From: Cronobacter dublinensis subsp. dublinensis LMG 23823
GTDB taxonomy: Bacteria > Pseudomonadota > Gammaproteobacteria > Enterobacterales > Enterobacteriaceae
NCBI RefSeq assembly: GCF_001277235.1
Contig: NZ_CP012266.1
Location: 4,154,001 to 4,218,000, forward strand
DNA length: 64,000 nucleotides
Direction of reading: 5' to 3'
The position numbers and the translations under genes were made by a program. Position 1 is the first letter of the stretch. The number at the start of each line of letters is the position of its first letter. Of this stretch, positions 42,981-52,187 are shown in pieces. Under the pieces are notes generated by a model. It saw only the letters and a list, made by a program, of their open reading frames with translations. It was not told the DNA's origin and searched no databases.

Positions 42981-43538
42981 ATGCGCAATCTGGTGAAATA
43001 TGTCGGTATTGGCCTGCTGGTGATGGGGCTTGCCGCCTGCGACAACAAAGACAGCAACGCGCCGGCAAGCGCCGGTGCTTCCCAGAGTGAAGCCTCCGGC
43101 CAGCCAATCAGCCTGCTGGATGGCAAACTGAGCTTCTCGCTGCCTGCGGATATGACCGATCAGAGCGGGAAACTGGGCACCCAGGCGAACAACATGCACG
43201 TCTACTCCGATGCCACTGGCCAGAAAGCGGTTATCGTAATTATCGGTCAGCAGAGCCAGGAGTCGCTGGAAGTGCTGGCGAAGCGTCTTGAAGATCAGCA
43301 GCGCGCCCGCGACCCGCAGCTGCAGGTCGTGACCAATAAAGCGATTGAAGTCAAAGGCCAGAAGATGCAGCAGCTCGACACCGTCATCTCTGCCAAAGGC
43401 CAGACCGCTTACTCTTCCGTGCTGCTGGGCAACGTTGATAACCAGCTGCTGACCTTGCAAATCACGCTGCCTGCCGACAATCAGCAGCAGGCGCAGAGCA
43501 CCGCAGAGAACATCATCAACACCATCGTGGTGAAATAA
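42981..43538 (+). CDS. dcrB: lipoprotein DcrB
   Basis: DcrB is an inner-membrane-associated lipoprotein first found as needed for phage C1 and C6 infection. The 185 residues start with a lipobox signal (LLVMGLAAC, cysteine near residue 20), a low-complexity linker rich in Ala and Ser, and a PsbP/Mog1-like beta domain. AAAGGAA precedes the ATG. A terminator follows. Confidence 0.92.
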   Translation: MRNLVKYVGIGLLVMGLAACDNKDSNAPASAGASQSEASGQPISLLDGKLSFSLPADMTDQSGKLGTQANNMHVYSDATGQKAVIVIIGQQSQESLEVLAKRLEDQQRARDPQLQVVTNKAIEVKGQKMQQLDTVISAKGQTAYSSVLLGNVDNQLLTLQITLPADNQQQAQSTAENIINTIVVK

Positions 43539-43562
43539 GCCGCGATAAACGTGCTTATCTCA

Positions 43563-43597
43563 ACGGCCTGCCTTTTACGGGGCGGGCCGTTTTTTTA
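43563..43597 (+). terminator. terminator of dcrB
   Basis: The stem ACGGCCTGCC/GGCGGGCCGT with an eight-base loop is followed by seven T (43590-43596). It may also serve the convergent yhhS, which ends at 43575 within it. Confidence 0.9.
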
Positions 43598-44765
43598 AGC
43601 GCAGGCTCAACAGAATGGCGAGCGCCACGAGCCCTGCCGCCGCGAGGTAAATCGCCGGTACGCCCGCCCAGGCCATCAGCACGCCCGCCGCAGGGCCGGT
43701 TATCCCAAGCGACAGATCCATAAACAGCGTATAGGTGGCGAGCGCCGCGCCCTGATTGCTCTGCGGCACCGCCTTCACCGCCACGACGCCAAGCGCCGGG
43801 AACACCAGCGAAAAGCCCGCGCCCGCCAGAAACGTGCCCGCTTTCGCCATCCACGGATCGACCGCCAGCCCCACCAGCAGCAGCCCGAGCGTTTCGACGA
43901 CGCCGCAGATAAGCGTCACGTTAATGCCGCCCAGCCGGTTTATCGCGTTAGGGAACAACAACCGCGTGCCGACGAACGCGCCGCTAAAGAGCGTGAGCGC
44001 AAACGCCGCGCCGTCCCAGCCTTTCGCCTGATAGAAGAGCGTGATAAAGGTGGCGATCACCCCAAAGCCGGAGGTCGTAAGCGCAAGCGCCATACCGAAC
44101 GGCCAGACTTTACCGAGCACCGCGCGAAACGGCAGCGGTTTGCCTTTGCTGGCCTTCACCGCCGGGCGCGGCAGCGCTAACACAATGCCGAGCAGCGCCA
44201 CGCCCATGATGACGCCCGCCACCAGCGGCAGGCCGCCCAGCCGGTAACAGAGCGCGCCGAGCGGCGCCCCGACCGCCATCGCCCCATAGGTGACGACGCC
44301 GTTCCAGGAGATAACTTTGCCGATATGCGCCGAACCGACCACCCCGACACCCCAGAGCGTCGAGCCGGTCCCCGCGCAGCTCTGCCCAAAGCCCAGCACT
44401 ACGCGCCCGAGGCATAGCAGCGCCAGCGACGCCAGCGGCCAGCCGCCGCCCCACCACGCCAGAAAATAGCTCGCGCCGCTCAGCAGACAGCCGAACATGC
44501 CGACGATCACGACGGTTTTCGGCCCCCAGAGATCGGCGTAACGCCCGGCATGAGGACGGCTTATCAGCGTGGCGATATACTGCAGGCTGATAACAAGCCC
44601 CGCCCAGAACGGGCTAAATCCCATCACATCATGGACATAGCCTGGCAGTACCGCCAGCGGCAGGCCGATAGTCAGGAAGGTAGCGAAGTTAAAAATAACA
44701 ATAGAGACGATTTTCAGGTTCAGCCGCAGGCCGCTTAACGCGGGTTCGGCGCAGACATCCGGCAT
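43575..44765 (-). CDS. yhhS: major facilitator superfamily transporter YhhS
   Basis: The 396-residue protein has 12 predicted membrane segments and clear similarity to E. coli YhhS (405 residues), e.g. LPGYVHDVMGFSPFWAGLVISLQY at residues 41-64 and GTGSTLWGVGVVGSAHIG. In E. coli it belongs to the YhhS/arabinose-exporter-like group and overexpression has been linked to glyphosate tolerance; native substrate unknown. Its end overlaps the dcrB terminator. Confidence 0.92.
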   Translation of the reverse strand: MPDVCAEPALSGLRLNLKIVSIVIFNFATFLTIGLPLAVLPGYVHDVMGFSPFWAGLVISLQYIATLISRPHAGRYADLWGPKTVVIVGMFGCLLSGASYFLAWWGGGWPLASLALLCLGRVVLGFGQSCAGTGSTLWGVGVVGSAHIGKVISWNGVVTYGAMAVGAPLGALCYRLGGLPLVAGVIMGVALLGIVLALPRPAVKASKGKPLPFRAVLGKVWPFGMALALTTSGFGVIATFITLFYQAKGWDGAAFALTLFSGAFVGTRLLFPNAINRLGGINVTLICGVVETLGLLLVGLAVDPWMAKAGTFLAGAGFSLVFPALGVVAVKAVPQSNQGAALATYTLFMDLSLGITGPAAGVLMAWAGVPAIYLAAAGLVALAILLSLRLKKRPAP

Positions 44766-44912
44766 GACATTTCACTTTTTCAGCAACAGCGGTAGCGACA
44801 GTATAAACCTGATATTTCCTGCAACGGAAACCTCAGGCTTTCAGACTTCCCCTCTGCGGCGCATTGCCCAATGCACACTACACTAAGAAAGCCCTCATAA
44901 AAGGAATTGGTT

Positions 44913-45980
44913 ATGATTGGTCCACAACGACCCCAACAACCCCAACAAGATAAAGTCGGCCTGCATATGCTGCAAAAGCTGGCGGCGCTGGTCATCATTC
45001 TGGCGGGCATTCACGCCGCGGCAGACATGATTGTTCCGCTGCTGCTGGCGCTGTTTCTGGCTATTGTGCTCAACCCGCTGGTGACCTGGTTTATGCGCCG
45101 GGGCTTTCGCCGCCCTGTCGCCATTACGATTGTCGTGATTGTGATGCTGATAGGCCTGACGCTACTGTTAGGCGTGCTCGCCGCCTCGTTTAATGAGTTT
45201 GTCGCGTTAATGCCGAAATATAATAAGGAACTGACGCGAAAACTGCTTCATCTACAGCAAATGGTGCCGTTTATGCATCTGCACCTTTCGCCGGAGCGCA
45301 TGCTGCAACGCATGGACTCAGAGAAAATGGTGACCTTCGCGACCACGCTGATGACGCAACTCTCCGGCGCGATGGCGAGTATTGTGCTGCTGGTGATGAC
45401 CGTCGTCTTTATGCTGTTTGAAGTGCGCCACGTGCCTTATAAGCTGCGCTTCGCGCTCTCTAACCCGCAGCTGCACATCGCCGGGCTGCACCGCGCGCTA
45501 AAAGGCGTCAGCCACTATCTGGCGCTTAAAACGCTTATCAGTCTCTGGACCGGCGTAATTATCTGGCTCGGCCTGACGCTGCTGGATATTCAGTTCGCGC
45601 TGATGTGGGGCGTGCTGGGCTTTTTACTCAATTACATTCCGAATATCGGCGCGGTGCTGTCGGCCATTCCGCCGATGATCCAGGCGCTGCTGTTCAACGG
45701 CGTGTATGAAGTCTTTATGGTTGGCCTGCTGTTTTTGCTGGTGCACATGATCCTCGGCAATATCCTCGAACCGCGCATGATGGGCCACCGCCTCGGGATG
45801 TCCACGATGGTGGTATTCCTCTCGTTGCTGTTCTGGGGATGGCTGCTGGGGCCGGTCGGTATGCTGCTCTCGGTGCCGCTCACCAGCGTCTGTAAGATCT
45901 GGATGGAAACCACGCATGGCGGCAGCAAACTCGCTGTTCTGCTGGGCCCGGGTCGCCCAAAAACCCGGTTGCCGGGGTAG
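44913..45980 (+). CDS. yhhT: AI-2E family membrane protein YhhT
   Basis: The 355-residue protein of the AI-2 exporter/PerM family has about seven to eight membrane segments, a soluble loop around residues 90-145 and the family stretch FLLNYIPNIGAVLSAIPP near residue 238. The ATG at 44913 has AAGGA upstream; an in-frame TTG two codons earlier is less likely. The N-terminus is Pro/Gln-rich. Substrate unknown. It is the last gene shared with E. coli before the ape cluster; in K-12 the next gene is acpT. Confidence 0.92.
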   Translation: MIGPQRPQQPQQDKVGLHMLQKLAALVIILAGIHAAADMIVPLLLALFLAIVLNPLVTWFMRRGFRRPVAITIVVIVMLIGLTLLLGVLAASFNEFVALMPKYNKELTRKLLHLQQMVPFMHLHLSPERMLQRMDSEKMVTFATTLMTQLSGAMASIVLLVMTVVFMLFEVRHVPYKLRFALSNPQLHIAGLHRALKGVSHYLALKTLISLWTGVIIWLGLTLLDIQFALMWGVLGFLLNYIPNIGAVLSAIPPMIQALLFNGVYEVFMVGLLFLLVHMILGNILEPRMMGHRLGMSTMVVFLSLLFWGWLLGPVGMLLSVPLTSVCKIWMETTHGGSKLAVLLGPGRPKTRLPG

Positions 45981-46017
45981 TCACCCTACCAGGTGGGGTA
46001 GGTGTTCGTGTTTTATC

Positions 46018-46045
46018 AGCGGGTATAATCATGCCCGCTTTTTTA
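46018..46045 (+). terminator. terminator of yhhT
   Basis: The stem AGCGGG/CCCGCT (46018-46039) with a ten-base loop is followed by a T run (46039-46044). Confidence 0.85.
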
Positions 46046-46564
46046 TGCGCTAATTCTGAAACAAGCCTCGTCTTATTTCCGGCTATTACGCCTTGACGGC
46101 GAACAGATTCAAACGAATTAATTTCAATTGTTTCACAATTATTTTTCATTGCTCTGATGTCATTGAACTTTCAATGATTTCCCGAACAAGCGCCCGCCAA
46201 CACTTAACCGCATTACGAAAACCGCCGATATAAACAATCTTTGAAACAACGGCTTATAAAGATGTGTGTTCACTTAATTGCTATTACCGGGATGCTATTG
46301 CTTACGCGCTAGCATTATTTTACTATTTGTATAAATAAGTAAATTCTGATTTTAAAAAGTAATAGCATCTAATGCCAACCAGACGCCGCTCAACACGTCT
46401 TGTTGCAAGCCAGAAGATAGCCCGCCTTTTTAGATAATTTACTCGATGGCCTTAACGCCCCAACGGCGGCACTGGCGGTATGCCGGTGAAATGATGCGTG
46501 GCGAGACGTACACAGCCGTCTCTTCACCCTGTTGCGTTACTCATAAATGAAATATGGAGATGAT
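46046..46564. promoter_or_regulatory. AT-rich upstream region of the ape cluster
   Basis: This 520-base gap has no convincing gene and is much richer in A+T than the cluster, especially 46100-46370. It contains inverted repeats: AATTGT-TTC-ACAATT (46125-46139), and GATGCTATT (46291-46299) with its complement AATAGCATC (46361-46369), plus a further TGCTATT at 46279. It presumably carries the promoter of the long ape operon; AT-rich DNA of this kind often binds H-NS. The exact promoter was not identified. Confidence 0.5.
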
Positions 46565-46954
46565 ATGAAAAAGGTCACTAAATGGGTCGCCGCGCTGGCG
46601 GTGGCAGTTGCTCTGGCAGGCTGCGCGCGTACTGCGCCAGTGGATAATATTCAGTCCACGGTCAGCGGCACGCATACGGCGCAACAGGTCAGAACGGCCA
46701 TTCTCAAAGCAGGGAAACAACGCGACTGGATGATGACGGATGCAGGCCCGGGCGTTATTAATGGCCGCCTGAAAAACCGCGATCACTCCGCCGAAATTCG
46801 CATTCCTTACAGCGCTAACGGCTACTCCATCAATTACGTTGGCAGTTCAAACCTGAAAGCCTCCAACGGCAAAATTCATAAAAACTATAACCGCTGGGTG
46901 AATAACCTCGATAAAGATATCCAGCTGAATCTCTCAACGGGTGCGGATCTGTAA
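46565..46954 (+). CDS. apeA: ape cluster lipoprotein
   Basis: The 129-residue protein begins with a lipoprotein signal (MKKVTKWVAALAVAVALAGC, cysteine at residue 20). The mature part ends with NRWVNNLDKDIQLNLS and resembles small enterobacterial lipoproteins of unknown role. GGAG precedes the ATG at 46565; an in-frame start at 46547 is poorer. By position it is the first gene of the aryl polyene cluster, two genes before the chain-length factor ApeC, so the name apeA is given by order. Confidence 0.75.
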   Translation: MKKVTKWVAALAVAVALAGCARTAPVDNIQSTVSGTHTAQQVRTAILKAGKQRDWMMTDAGPGVINGRLKNRDHSAEIRIPYSANGYSINYVGSSNLKASNGKIHKNYNRWVNNLDKDIQLNLSTGADL

Positions 46955-47020
46955 TCGCCTGATGATCTAAGCCGGGCCTGCGGGCACCGGCTTTTCTGCG
47001 TCAACACTAAGGAAAGTACT

Positions 47021-48088
47021 GTGTCCGCTCACTACGACAACGATTCATTGAGCGCGCTGGAAGCGATAACCGAAGCCCAGCGTATCGCTTTTGCGCCGAT
47101 GCTTTTTCAGGCGGCGATCAACCTGCGCGACGCGGGGATTCTCGCGTTTCTGGACGGCCAGCATCGGCAGGGCGCCACGCTCGATGAGATCGTCGATGCC
47201 TGCACGTTAAGCCCTTACGCCGTCAGCATTCTGCTCGATATGGGCCTGAGCGGCCGCATTCTCTTCCAGCGAGACGAGCGCTATTTTCTCGCAAGAACCG
47301 GCCATTTCCTGCTGCATGACAAAATGACGCGGGTAAACATGGATTTCACCCAGGACGTCTGTTACCAGGGGCTCTACTTCCTGCGCGACGCCCTGGAAAA
47401 AGGCACGCCCGAAGGGCTCAAAGTTTTTGGCGAGTGGCCGACGATTTATCCGGCGCTGTCGCAGTTGCCTGAGCCCGCCAAAAGCAGCTGGTTTGCCTTC
47501 GATCACTACTACTCGGACGCCGCCTTTGACGCCGTTCTGCCGCACGTTTTCGCCCTTAAGCCGAATTTAATTTATGACGTTGGCGGAAATACCGGTAAAT
47601 GGGCGCTGCGTTGCTGCCGATATAACAAAGACGTGCGCGTAACGCTGCTGGATTTGCCGGAGCAAATCGCGCTGGCGCGCGAGGCGGTCAGCGCCGCGGG
47701 TATGGCGGATCGCATTGATTTTCATCCGGTGAACATGCTGGCGCAGTCGCCGCTGCCGGATGAAGCGGATATCTGGTGGATGAGCCAGTTTCTCGACTGT
47801 TTTTCACCCGAGCAGATTGTCGCCATGCTGACGCGCGTCGCGGGCGTTATGAAGCCGGGCGCGCATTTATGCGTCATGGAGCTCTTCTGGGATGCGCAAA
47901 AATTTGAAGCGGCGTCGTTCAGTCTGAATGCCTCGTCGCTCTACTTCACCTGCATGGCGAACGGCAACAGCCGTTTTTACAGCGTCGTGAAGTTTACCGC
48001 CTGGCTTGAAGCGGCGGGCTTTAACGTTAAACAACAAATCGACCATCTCGGGACCGGGCATACCCTGCTGATATGCCAGAAAACCTGA
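47021..48088 (+). CDS. apeB: SAM-dependent O-methyltransferase of the ape cluster
   Basis: The 355 residues form an N-terminal winged-helix dimerisation part and a class I methyltransferase domain. The SAM motif is NLIYDVGGNTGKWAL near residue 182, and VTLLDLPEQIALAREAV follows. This is the plant-type O-methyltransferase layout, fitting methylation of the aryl head group's hydroxyl. The start is GTG at 47021 with AAGGAAAG upstream. The letter is assigned by cluster order; the substrate is inferred. Confidence 0.8.
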   Translation: MSAHYDNDSLSALEAITEAQRIAFAPMLFQAAINLRDAGILAFLDGQHRQGATLDEIVDACTLSPYAVSILLDMGLSGRILFQRDERYFLARTGHFLLHDKMTRVNMDFTQDVCYQGLYFLRDALEKGTPEGLKVFGEWPTIYPALSQLPEPAKSSWFAFDHYYSDAAFDAVLPHVFALKPNLIYDVGGNTGKWALRCCRYNKDVRVTLLDLPEQIALAREAVSAAGMADRIDFHPVNMLAQSPLPDEADIWWMSQFLDCFSPEQIVAMLTRVAGVMKPGAHLCVMELFWDAQKFEAASFSLNASSLYFTCMANGNSRFYSVVKFTAWLEAAGFNVKQQIDHLGTGHTLLICQKT

Positions 48089-48189
48089 GAAGTCACCGAT
48101 GATTTTGAGTCACAGTAAAATGGTCGCAGCACCCTTTTCCTGATGCTTCTGAGTCAGAAAAATGTCTTATGTGCGGCGGAATCGCGTGA

Positions 48190-48912
48190 ATGAATTTTGC
48201 ATTAAACCTTGTTGACTGGGAGGCCAGAGCGCCGGGGCTCAGTGAAACGGCGCAGTGGATGGACTGGGCGTGCCGCGAGCTGCCTGTCGATCCGGCGGCG
48301 CCGCAGGCGAAGCTCACCGCCCTGCCGATGATGACAGCGCGCCGTCTCGCCTCCGGCAGCCGTCTGGCGGTCGAGTGCGGGTTGACGATGCTGCGCCGCC
48401 ATGCCATTGACGCGGTGCTGTTTACCAGCCGCCATGGCGAGCTGGAGCGCAATTTCCGCATTCTGACGGCGCTAACCTCCCGCCAGCCGCTTTCGCCGAC
48501 CGATTTCGCGATGTCCGTACACAATTCTGCGGTTGGCAACCTGACTATCGCGGCCAGCCAGCCGCTCGTGTCGTCGTCGCTCTCGGCGGGCGCAGACACC
48601 TTTCAGCAAGGGCTTTGCGAAGTAATATGCCTGTTACAGGCGGGCTACCAGCGCGTGCTGATGGTCGATTTTGACGGCGTGCTGCCTGAGTTTTACCACT
48701 CGCGCGTGCCGCAAGGCATGCCGGGATGGGCCTATGCCGTCGCGCTGGTGATTGAATCCGGCGCGGCATTACAGTGCCAGACGCAACCCGCCGCGCCTGC
48801 CCCTGAACCAACGCTTTCCCAGAGCCTGCAATTCCTGCGTTATTACCTGCAAGGGCAGGCCGATTTCACGCTGGCGGGCGAGCGCATGGAATGGCGCTGG
48901 AGCCGCGTATGA
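48190..48912 (+). CDS. apeC: chain-length factor-like ketosynthase ApeC
   Basis: The 240-residue protein is a shortened, thiolase-fold ketosynthase relative. No Cys active site is seen; the stretch SVHNSAVGNLTIAA stands near where a catalytic residue would be. In the Xenorhabdus aryl polyene system ApeC pairs with the ketosynthase ApeO as a KS:CLF heterodimer, from which I infer the role. The ATG at 48190 has only a weak ribosome site. Its stop overlaps the apeD start (ATGA). About 100 bases separate it from apeB. Confidence 0.85.
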   Translation: MNFALNLVDWEARAPGLSETAQWMDWACRELPVDPAAPQAKLTALPMMTARRLASGSRLAVECGLTMLRRHAIDAVLFTSRHGELERNFRILTALTSRQPLSPTDFAMSVHNSAVGNLTIAASQPLVSSSLSAGADTFQQGLCEVICLLQAGYQRVLMVDFDGVLPEFYHSRVPQGMPGWAYAVALVIESGAALQCQTQPAAPAPEPTLSQSLQFLRYYLQGQADFTLAGERMEWRWSRV

Positions 48913-49730
48913 CCGGCTTCGCAGCGCGCCTCAACTGGCTCTGGCGGCTTCTGATGACCGCGTTCTGCTTTACGCTTTTCGGCGTGGGCGGGCTGCTGTT
49001 ATCCGTGGTCTGGTTCAATCTGTTAAACCTGGCAGAGCGCAACGCCCGGCGTCGTCGACGCCTCGCCAGACGCAGCATTGCCGCCAGCTTTCGCTTTTTC
49101 CTGCGCGTGTCAAAAGCGGTGGGCGTGCTGGATTACCACATCAACGGCGCGCAGACGCTGCGCGATGAACGGGGCTGTCTGGTGGTGGCGAATCACCCGA
49201 CGCTCATTGACTACGTTCTTATCGCCTCGGTGATGCCGGAAACCGACTGTCTGGTGAAAGCCGACCTGCTGCGAAACCCCTTCGTCAGCGGCGTGATCCG
49301 GGCCGCCGATTATCTGATTAACAGCCAGGCCGACCGGCTTTTGCCCGAGAGCGAAAAGCGCCTGCGCGGCGATGACACCCTGCTTATTTTCCCGGAAGGC
49401 ACGCGCACCCGCGCGGGCGAACCGATGCGCCTGCAACGCGGCGCGGCCAATATCGCCGTGCGCTGTCAGGCGGACCTGAGAGTCGTGACCATTTCGTGCA
49501 GCGAACATCTGCTGGATAAGCAGAGCAAGTGGTATCACGTCCCCGCGCGCAAACCGGTGTTTGTCGTCACGGCAGGGAAAAGAATCCATACCGCAGATTT
49601 TTGTGAGGTGCATGAGGGCATCGAGCCTGCGCTGGCGGCTCGTCAGCTTAACCGACACCTCTTGTCCCAGTTATCACAGCAAACCACACCTTTGGCAGGG
49701 ATCCACAACGATGCAAGCGCTTTATCTTGA
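48909..49730 (+). CDS. apeD: 1-acylglycerol-3-phosphate-type acyltransferase ApeD
   Basis: This 273-residue PlsC/LPLAT family acyltransferase has an N-terminal membrane segment (LLMTAFCFTLFGVGGLLLSVVW). The catalytic motif is NHPTLID (VANHPTLIDYVL, about residues 96-107), a variant of HX4D, and FPEGTRTRAGEPMRL is the acceptor-binding motif. It probably acylates a lipid anchor or moves the polyene chain onto one. The ATG overlaps apeC and has GGAG upstream; a start at 48891 is possible. Confidence 0.87.
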   Translation: MTGFAARLNWLWRLLMTAFCFTLFGVGGLLLSVVWFNLLNLAERNARRRRRLARRSIAASFRFFLRVSKAVGVLDYHINGAQTLRDERGCLVVANHPTLIDYVLIASVMPETDCLVKADLLRNPFVSGVIRAADYLINSQADRLLPESEKRLRGDDTLLIFPEGTRTRAGEPMRLQRGAANIAVRCQADLRVVTISCSEHLLDKQSKWYHVPARKPVFVVTAGKRIHTADFCEVHEGIEPALAARQLNRHLLSQLSQQTTPLAGIHNDASALS

Positions 49731-49968
49731 AATTAAAAATCTGATTATCAACACGCTCAACCTCGAAGAACTGAGCGCCGATGATATTGAAACCGACGCC
49801 GCCCTGTTTGGCGACGGGCTGGGTCTCGATTCTATCGACGCGCTTGAACTGGGGCTGGCAGTTAAAAACCAATACGGCGTTGTGCTTTCCGCAGAAAGCG
49901 AAGAGATGCGTCAGCACTTTTTCTCTGTCGCCTCGCTGGCGTCTTTTATTCATTCCCAACGCGCATAA
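49711..49968 (+). CDS. apeE: acyl carrier protein ApeE
   Basis: The 85-residue acyl carrier protein carries the phosphopantetheine serine in GLGLDSIDALEL (residues about 36-47). In the studied Xenorhabdus system ApeE carries the growing aryl polyene. The ATG lies within the end of apeD, with AGGG upstream. The likely activating enzyme, AcpT, is encoded at the end of the cluster. Confidence 0.92.
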   Translation: MQALYLEIKNLIINTLNLEELSADDIETDAALFGDGLGLDSIDALELGLAVKNQYGVVLSAESEEMRQHFFSVASLASFIHSQRA

Positions 49969-49980
49969 AACGAGTTTGTT

Positions 49981-50232
49981 ATGGTTGATCAACACGCTAT
50001 TTATCAGGAAGTTTCCGGACTTCTCGTCAAATTATTCGAAATCGATCCTGAGGACATCACGCCGCAGGCGCGGCTGTATGAAGATCTGGAGCTGGACAGC
50101 ATTGATGCCGTCGATATGGTTGTGCATCTGCAAAAAAAGACCGGCAAGAAAATTAAGCCCGAGACGTTTAAATCCGTACGCACCGTTCAGGACGTAGTGG
50201 ACGCAGTCGAGCGTCTGCTTAGCGAAGAATAA
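49981..50232 (+). CDS. apeF: acyl carrier protein ApeF
   Basis: This second acyl carrier protein has 83 residues, with the serine in LELDSIDAVDMVVHLQKK (residues about 36-53). It differs from ApeE in its flanks and has a basic KKTGKKIKPE stretch. Its exact load is unknown. It lies 12 bases after apeE with a weak ribosome site. Confidence 0.92.
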   Translation: MVDQHAIYQEVSGLLVKLFEIDPEDITPQARLYEDLELDSIDAVDMVVHLQKKTGKKIKPETFKSVRTVQDVVDAVERLLSEE

Positions 50233-50238
50233 GCGCAA

Positions 50239-50826
50239 ATGGCTGAGATCCTGACCGTGCTGCGTCGCTGTAGCGCGCCGCTTTCCGTGGCGCTCATGGT
50301 GGCCTGGCCTTTTGTTATCCTGCTCGGCATCAGGCTGAACATGATGGGCTGGATGATCCCCGTACTGGCGCTGCTGCTGCTGGCGCGGCTGTATCAGGCC
50401 CGCCGGATGACAGGCCCCGGCCGCGTGATGTCGACAGGTGTCGCGCTTGCGGGTATCACGCTCTGTCTTGCCAGCGCGGCGCTGAAACAACAGGATGTGC
50501 TGCTGTGGTATCCGGTGGCCGTGAATACCGTGATGCTGGCGCTCTTTGGCAGCTCGCTCTGGCGCGGCATGCCGCTCGTTGAGCGTCTCGCGCGGCTGCG
50601 TGAGCCCGATCTGCCCGCGCCCGCCGTCCGGTATACCCGCAAAGTGACGCAAATCTGGAGCCTCTTTTTTATCGTCAACGGCACCGTCGCCGCCGCGACC
50701 TGCCTCTCTGGCGATACGTCGCTCTGGACACTCTGGAACGGCGCCATCGCCTACGTGCTCATGGGCCTTCTGATGGCGGGCGAATGGCTGGTGCGCCGCC
50801 GGGTGATTCAGCGGAGCGCGATATGA
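50239..50826 (+). CDS. apeG: membrane protein ApeG (COG4648)
   Basis: The 195 residues hold about five to six membrane segments; a cytoplasmic loop around residues 112-135 carries PAVRYTRKVTQIW. Proteins like this occur in aryl polyene and related fatty-acid-like clusters, but the function is unknown. It starts six bases after apeF and ends in an ATGA overlap with apeH. Confidence 0.83.
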   Translation: MAEILTVLRRCSAPLSVALMVAWPFVILLGIRLNMMGWMIPVLALLLLARLYQARRMTGPGRVMSTGVALAGITLCLASAALKQQDVLLWYPVAVNTVMLALFGSSLWRGMPLVERLARLREPDLPAPAVRYTRKVTQIWSLFFIVNGTVAAATCLSGDTSLWTLWNGAIAYVLMGLLMAGEWLVRRRVIQRSAI

Positions 50827-52187
50827 CCCCTTCTACGTTACCTGTCGCGCAGTGGCTGAGCGCGCCGCGGCCTGACGACACGGTTATCGCCTGGTCATGC
50901 AGCCGCGAATGGACGCTCGGGCAGCTGCGCGTTGATGTCTCGCGCTGGACGCAGACGCTTCTGGCGCAGCCCGGCGAGCGCTGGGCGCTCTGCTTTGAAG
51001 ACAGCTATCTGTTCATTACCGCGCTGCTGGCTGCGCTGCATGCCGGCAAAGTGCCGGTAATTCCAGGCCATAGCCGTATTGCGGTTTTACAGGAGCAGCA
51101 AGGGCTATTCGACGGCGTCCTGAGCGATCACACGATGAACTGGGGCGGCCCGACGCTGGTGGTCGCCTGCGCTCAACCGGGCGATGCGCCGTGCCAGACG
51201 CCGCCCGCGATAGCGCCGGACAGCTATGTCGAGCTGTTTACGTCCGGCTCAACCGGTCAGCCACGGCGGGTGCGTAAACCCGTTGCGTGCCTGGATAAAG
51301 AAGCCTCGCTGCTGGCGTCACGCTTCGCCTCGCGCCTCAAAGGGTGCCGCGTGGCGGCGTCGGTCGTGCCGCAGCACCTCTATGGCCTGTCGTTTCGCAT
51401 CATGCTACCGATGGCGTTGGGGCTGCCGCTTCACACGGCCATGCTCTATTACGCCGAACAGCTTGCCGCGCTACCGCCCGGACACACCTACGCCTTTATC
51501 AGCAGCCCGGCCTTTCTTAAACGCCTGGATAACCAGCTCGCCGCGCCGTCACTGGCGTTAATTATCTCCGCAGGCGGCATGCTGCCCTGGCAGGATGTGC
51601 AGCAGACGATTGCCTGGACCGGCATTACGCCAGATGAAATTTATGGCAGTACGGAAACCGGCGTGCTCGCCTGGCGTTACCGCGATCTGGACGATAAGCC
51701 CTGGCAGCCTTTCCCCGGCGTCGTACTCACGCCGGAGCAGGACCGCTGGCGTGCGCGCTCTGCCATCATCCCCGAACAGGAAGGGTTGTTGCTTGATGAT
51801 GCGCTGCGCGTGCTGGAAGACGGCCGGTTCCAGCTCGCAGGCCGCCAGGGGCGCGTCGTGAAGATCGAAGAAAAACGGATTTCCTTAAGCGATATCGAGC
51901 GCCGGATGCTCGCCATTAAAGGCATACGGGATGTCGCTGCGCTGCCGGTCACACGCGGCGGACGCCAGGGCGTCGGCGTGCTGGTCGTGCTCGACCACGA
52001 CGGCGCGCCTCAGCAACTGCAAAGCGCGGGCACACCGCTTGCGCTGTCATGGCGTCGCGCCCTGCTGCCGTGGCTTGAGCCCGTCGCCATTCCCCGCTAC
52101 TGGCGCATCGTGGATGAAATTCCGGTGAACAGTATGAACAAGCGTGTCTATGCGCAATTAGAGGAACTTTTTCATGACCCCTCATGA
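50823..52187 (+). CDS. apeH: AMP-forming acyl/aryl ligase ApeH
   Basis: This 454-residue adenylate-forming enzyme shows the P-loop-like TSGSTGQPRRVRK near residue 140, EIYGSTETGVLAWR near residue 276, and a C-terminal subdomain with GRQGRVVKIEEKRISL. In aryl polyene synthesis this enzyme activates the aryl acid starter, such as 4-hydroxybenzoate, and loads the carrier protein. It is somewhat shorter than typical acyl-CoA synthetases. The ATG at 50823 overlaps the apeG stop; earlier in-frame starts are inside apeG. Confidence 0.9.
   Translation: MTPSTLPVAQWLSAPRPDDTVIAWSCSREWTLGQLRVDVSRWTQTLLAQPGERWALCFEDSYLFITALLAALHAGKVPVIPGHSRIAVLQEQQGLFDGVLSDHTMNWGGPTLVVACAQPGDAPCQTPPAIAPDSYVELFTSGSTGQPRRVRKPVACLDKEASLLASRFASRLKGCRVAASVVPQHLYGLSFRIMLPMALGLPLHTAMLYYAEQLAALPPGHTYAFISSPAFLKRLDNQLAAPSLALIISAGGMLPWQDVQQTIAWTGITPDEIYGSTETGVLAWRYRDLDDKPWQPFPGVVLTPEQDRWRARSAIIPEQEGLLLDDALRVLEDGRFQLAGRQGRVVKIEEKRISLSDIERRMLAIKGIRDVAALPVTRGGRQGVGVLVVLDHDGAPQQLQSAGTPLALSWRRALLPWLEPVAIPRYWRIVDEIPVNSMNKRVYAQLEELFHDPS

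Noticed and set aside
46474..46481. GGCGGTAT resembling the ops element used by RfaH
   Set aside because: The eighth base is T instead of the conserved G and the rest of the surrounding JUMPstart sequence is missing, so RfaH control of the ape operon is not supported.
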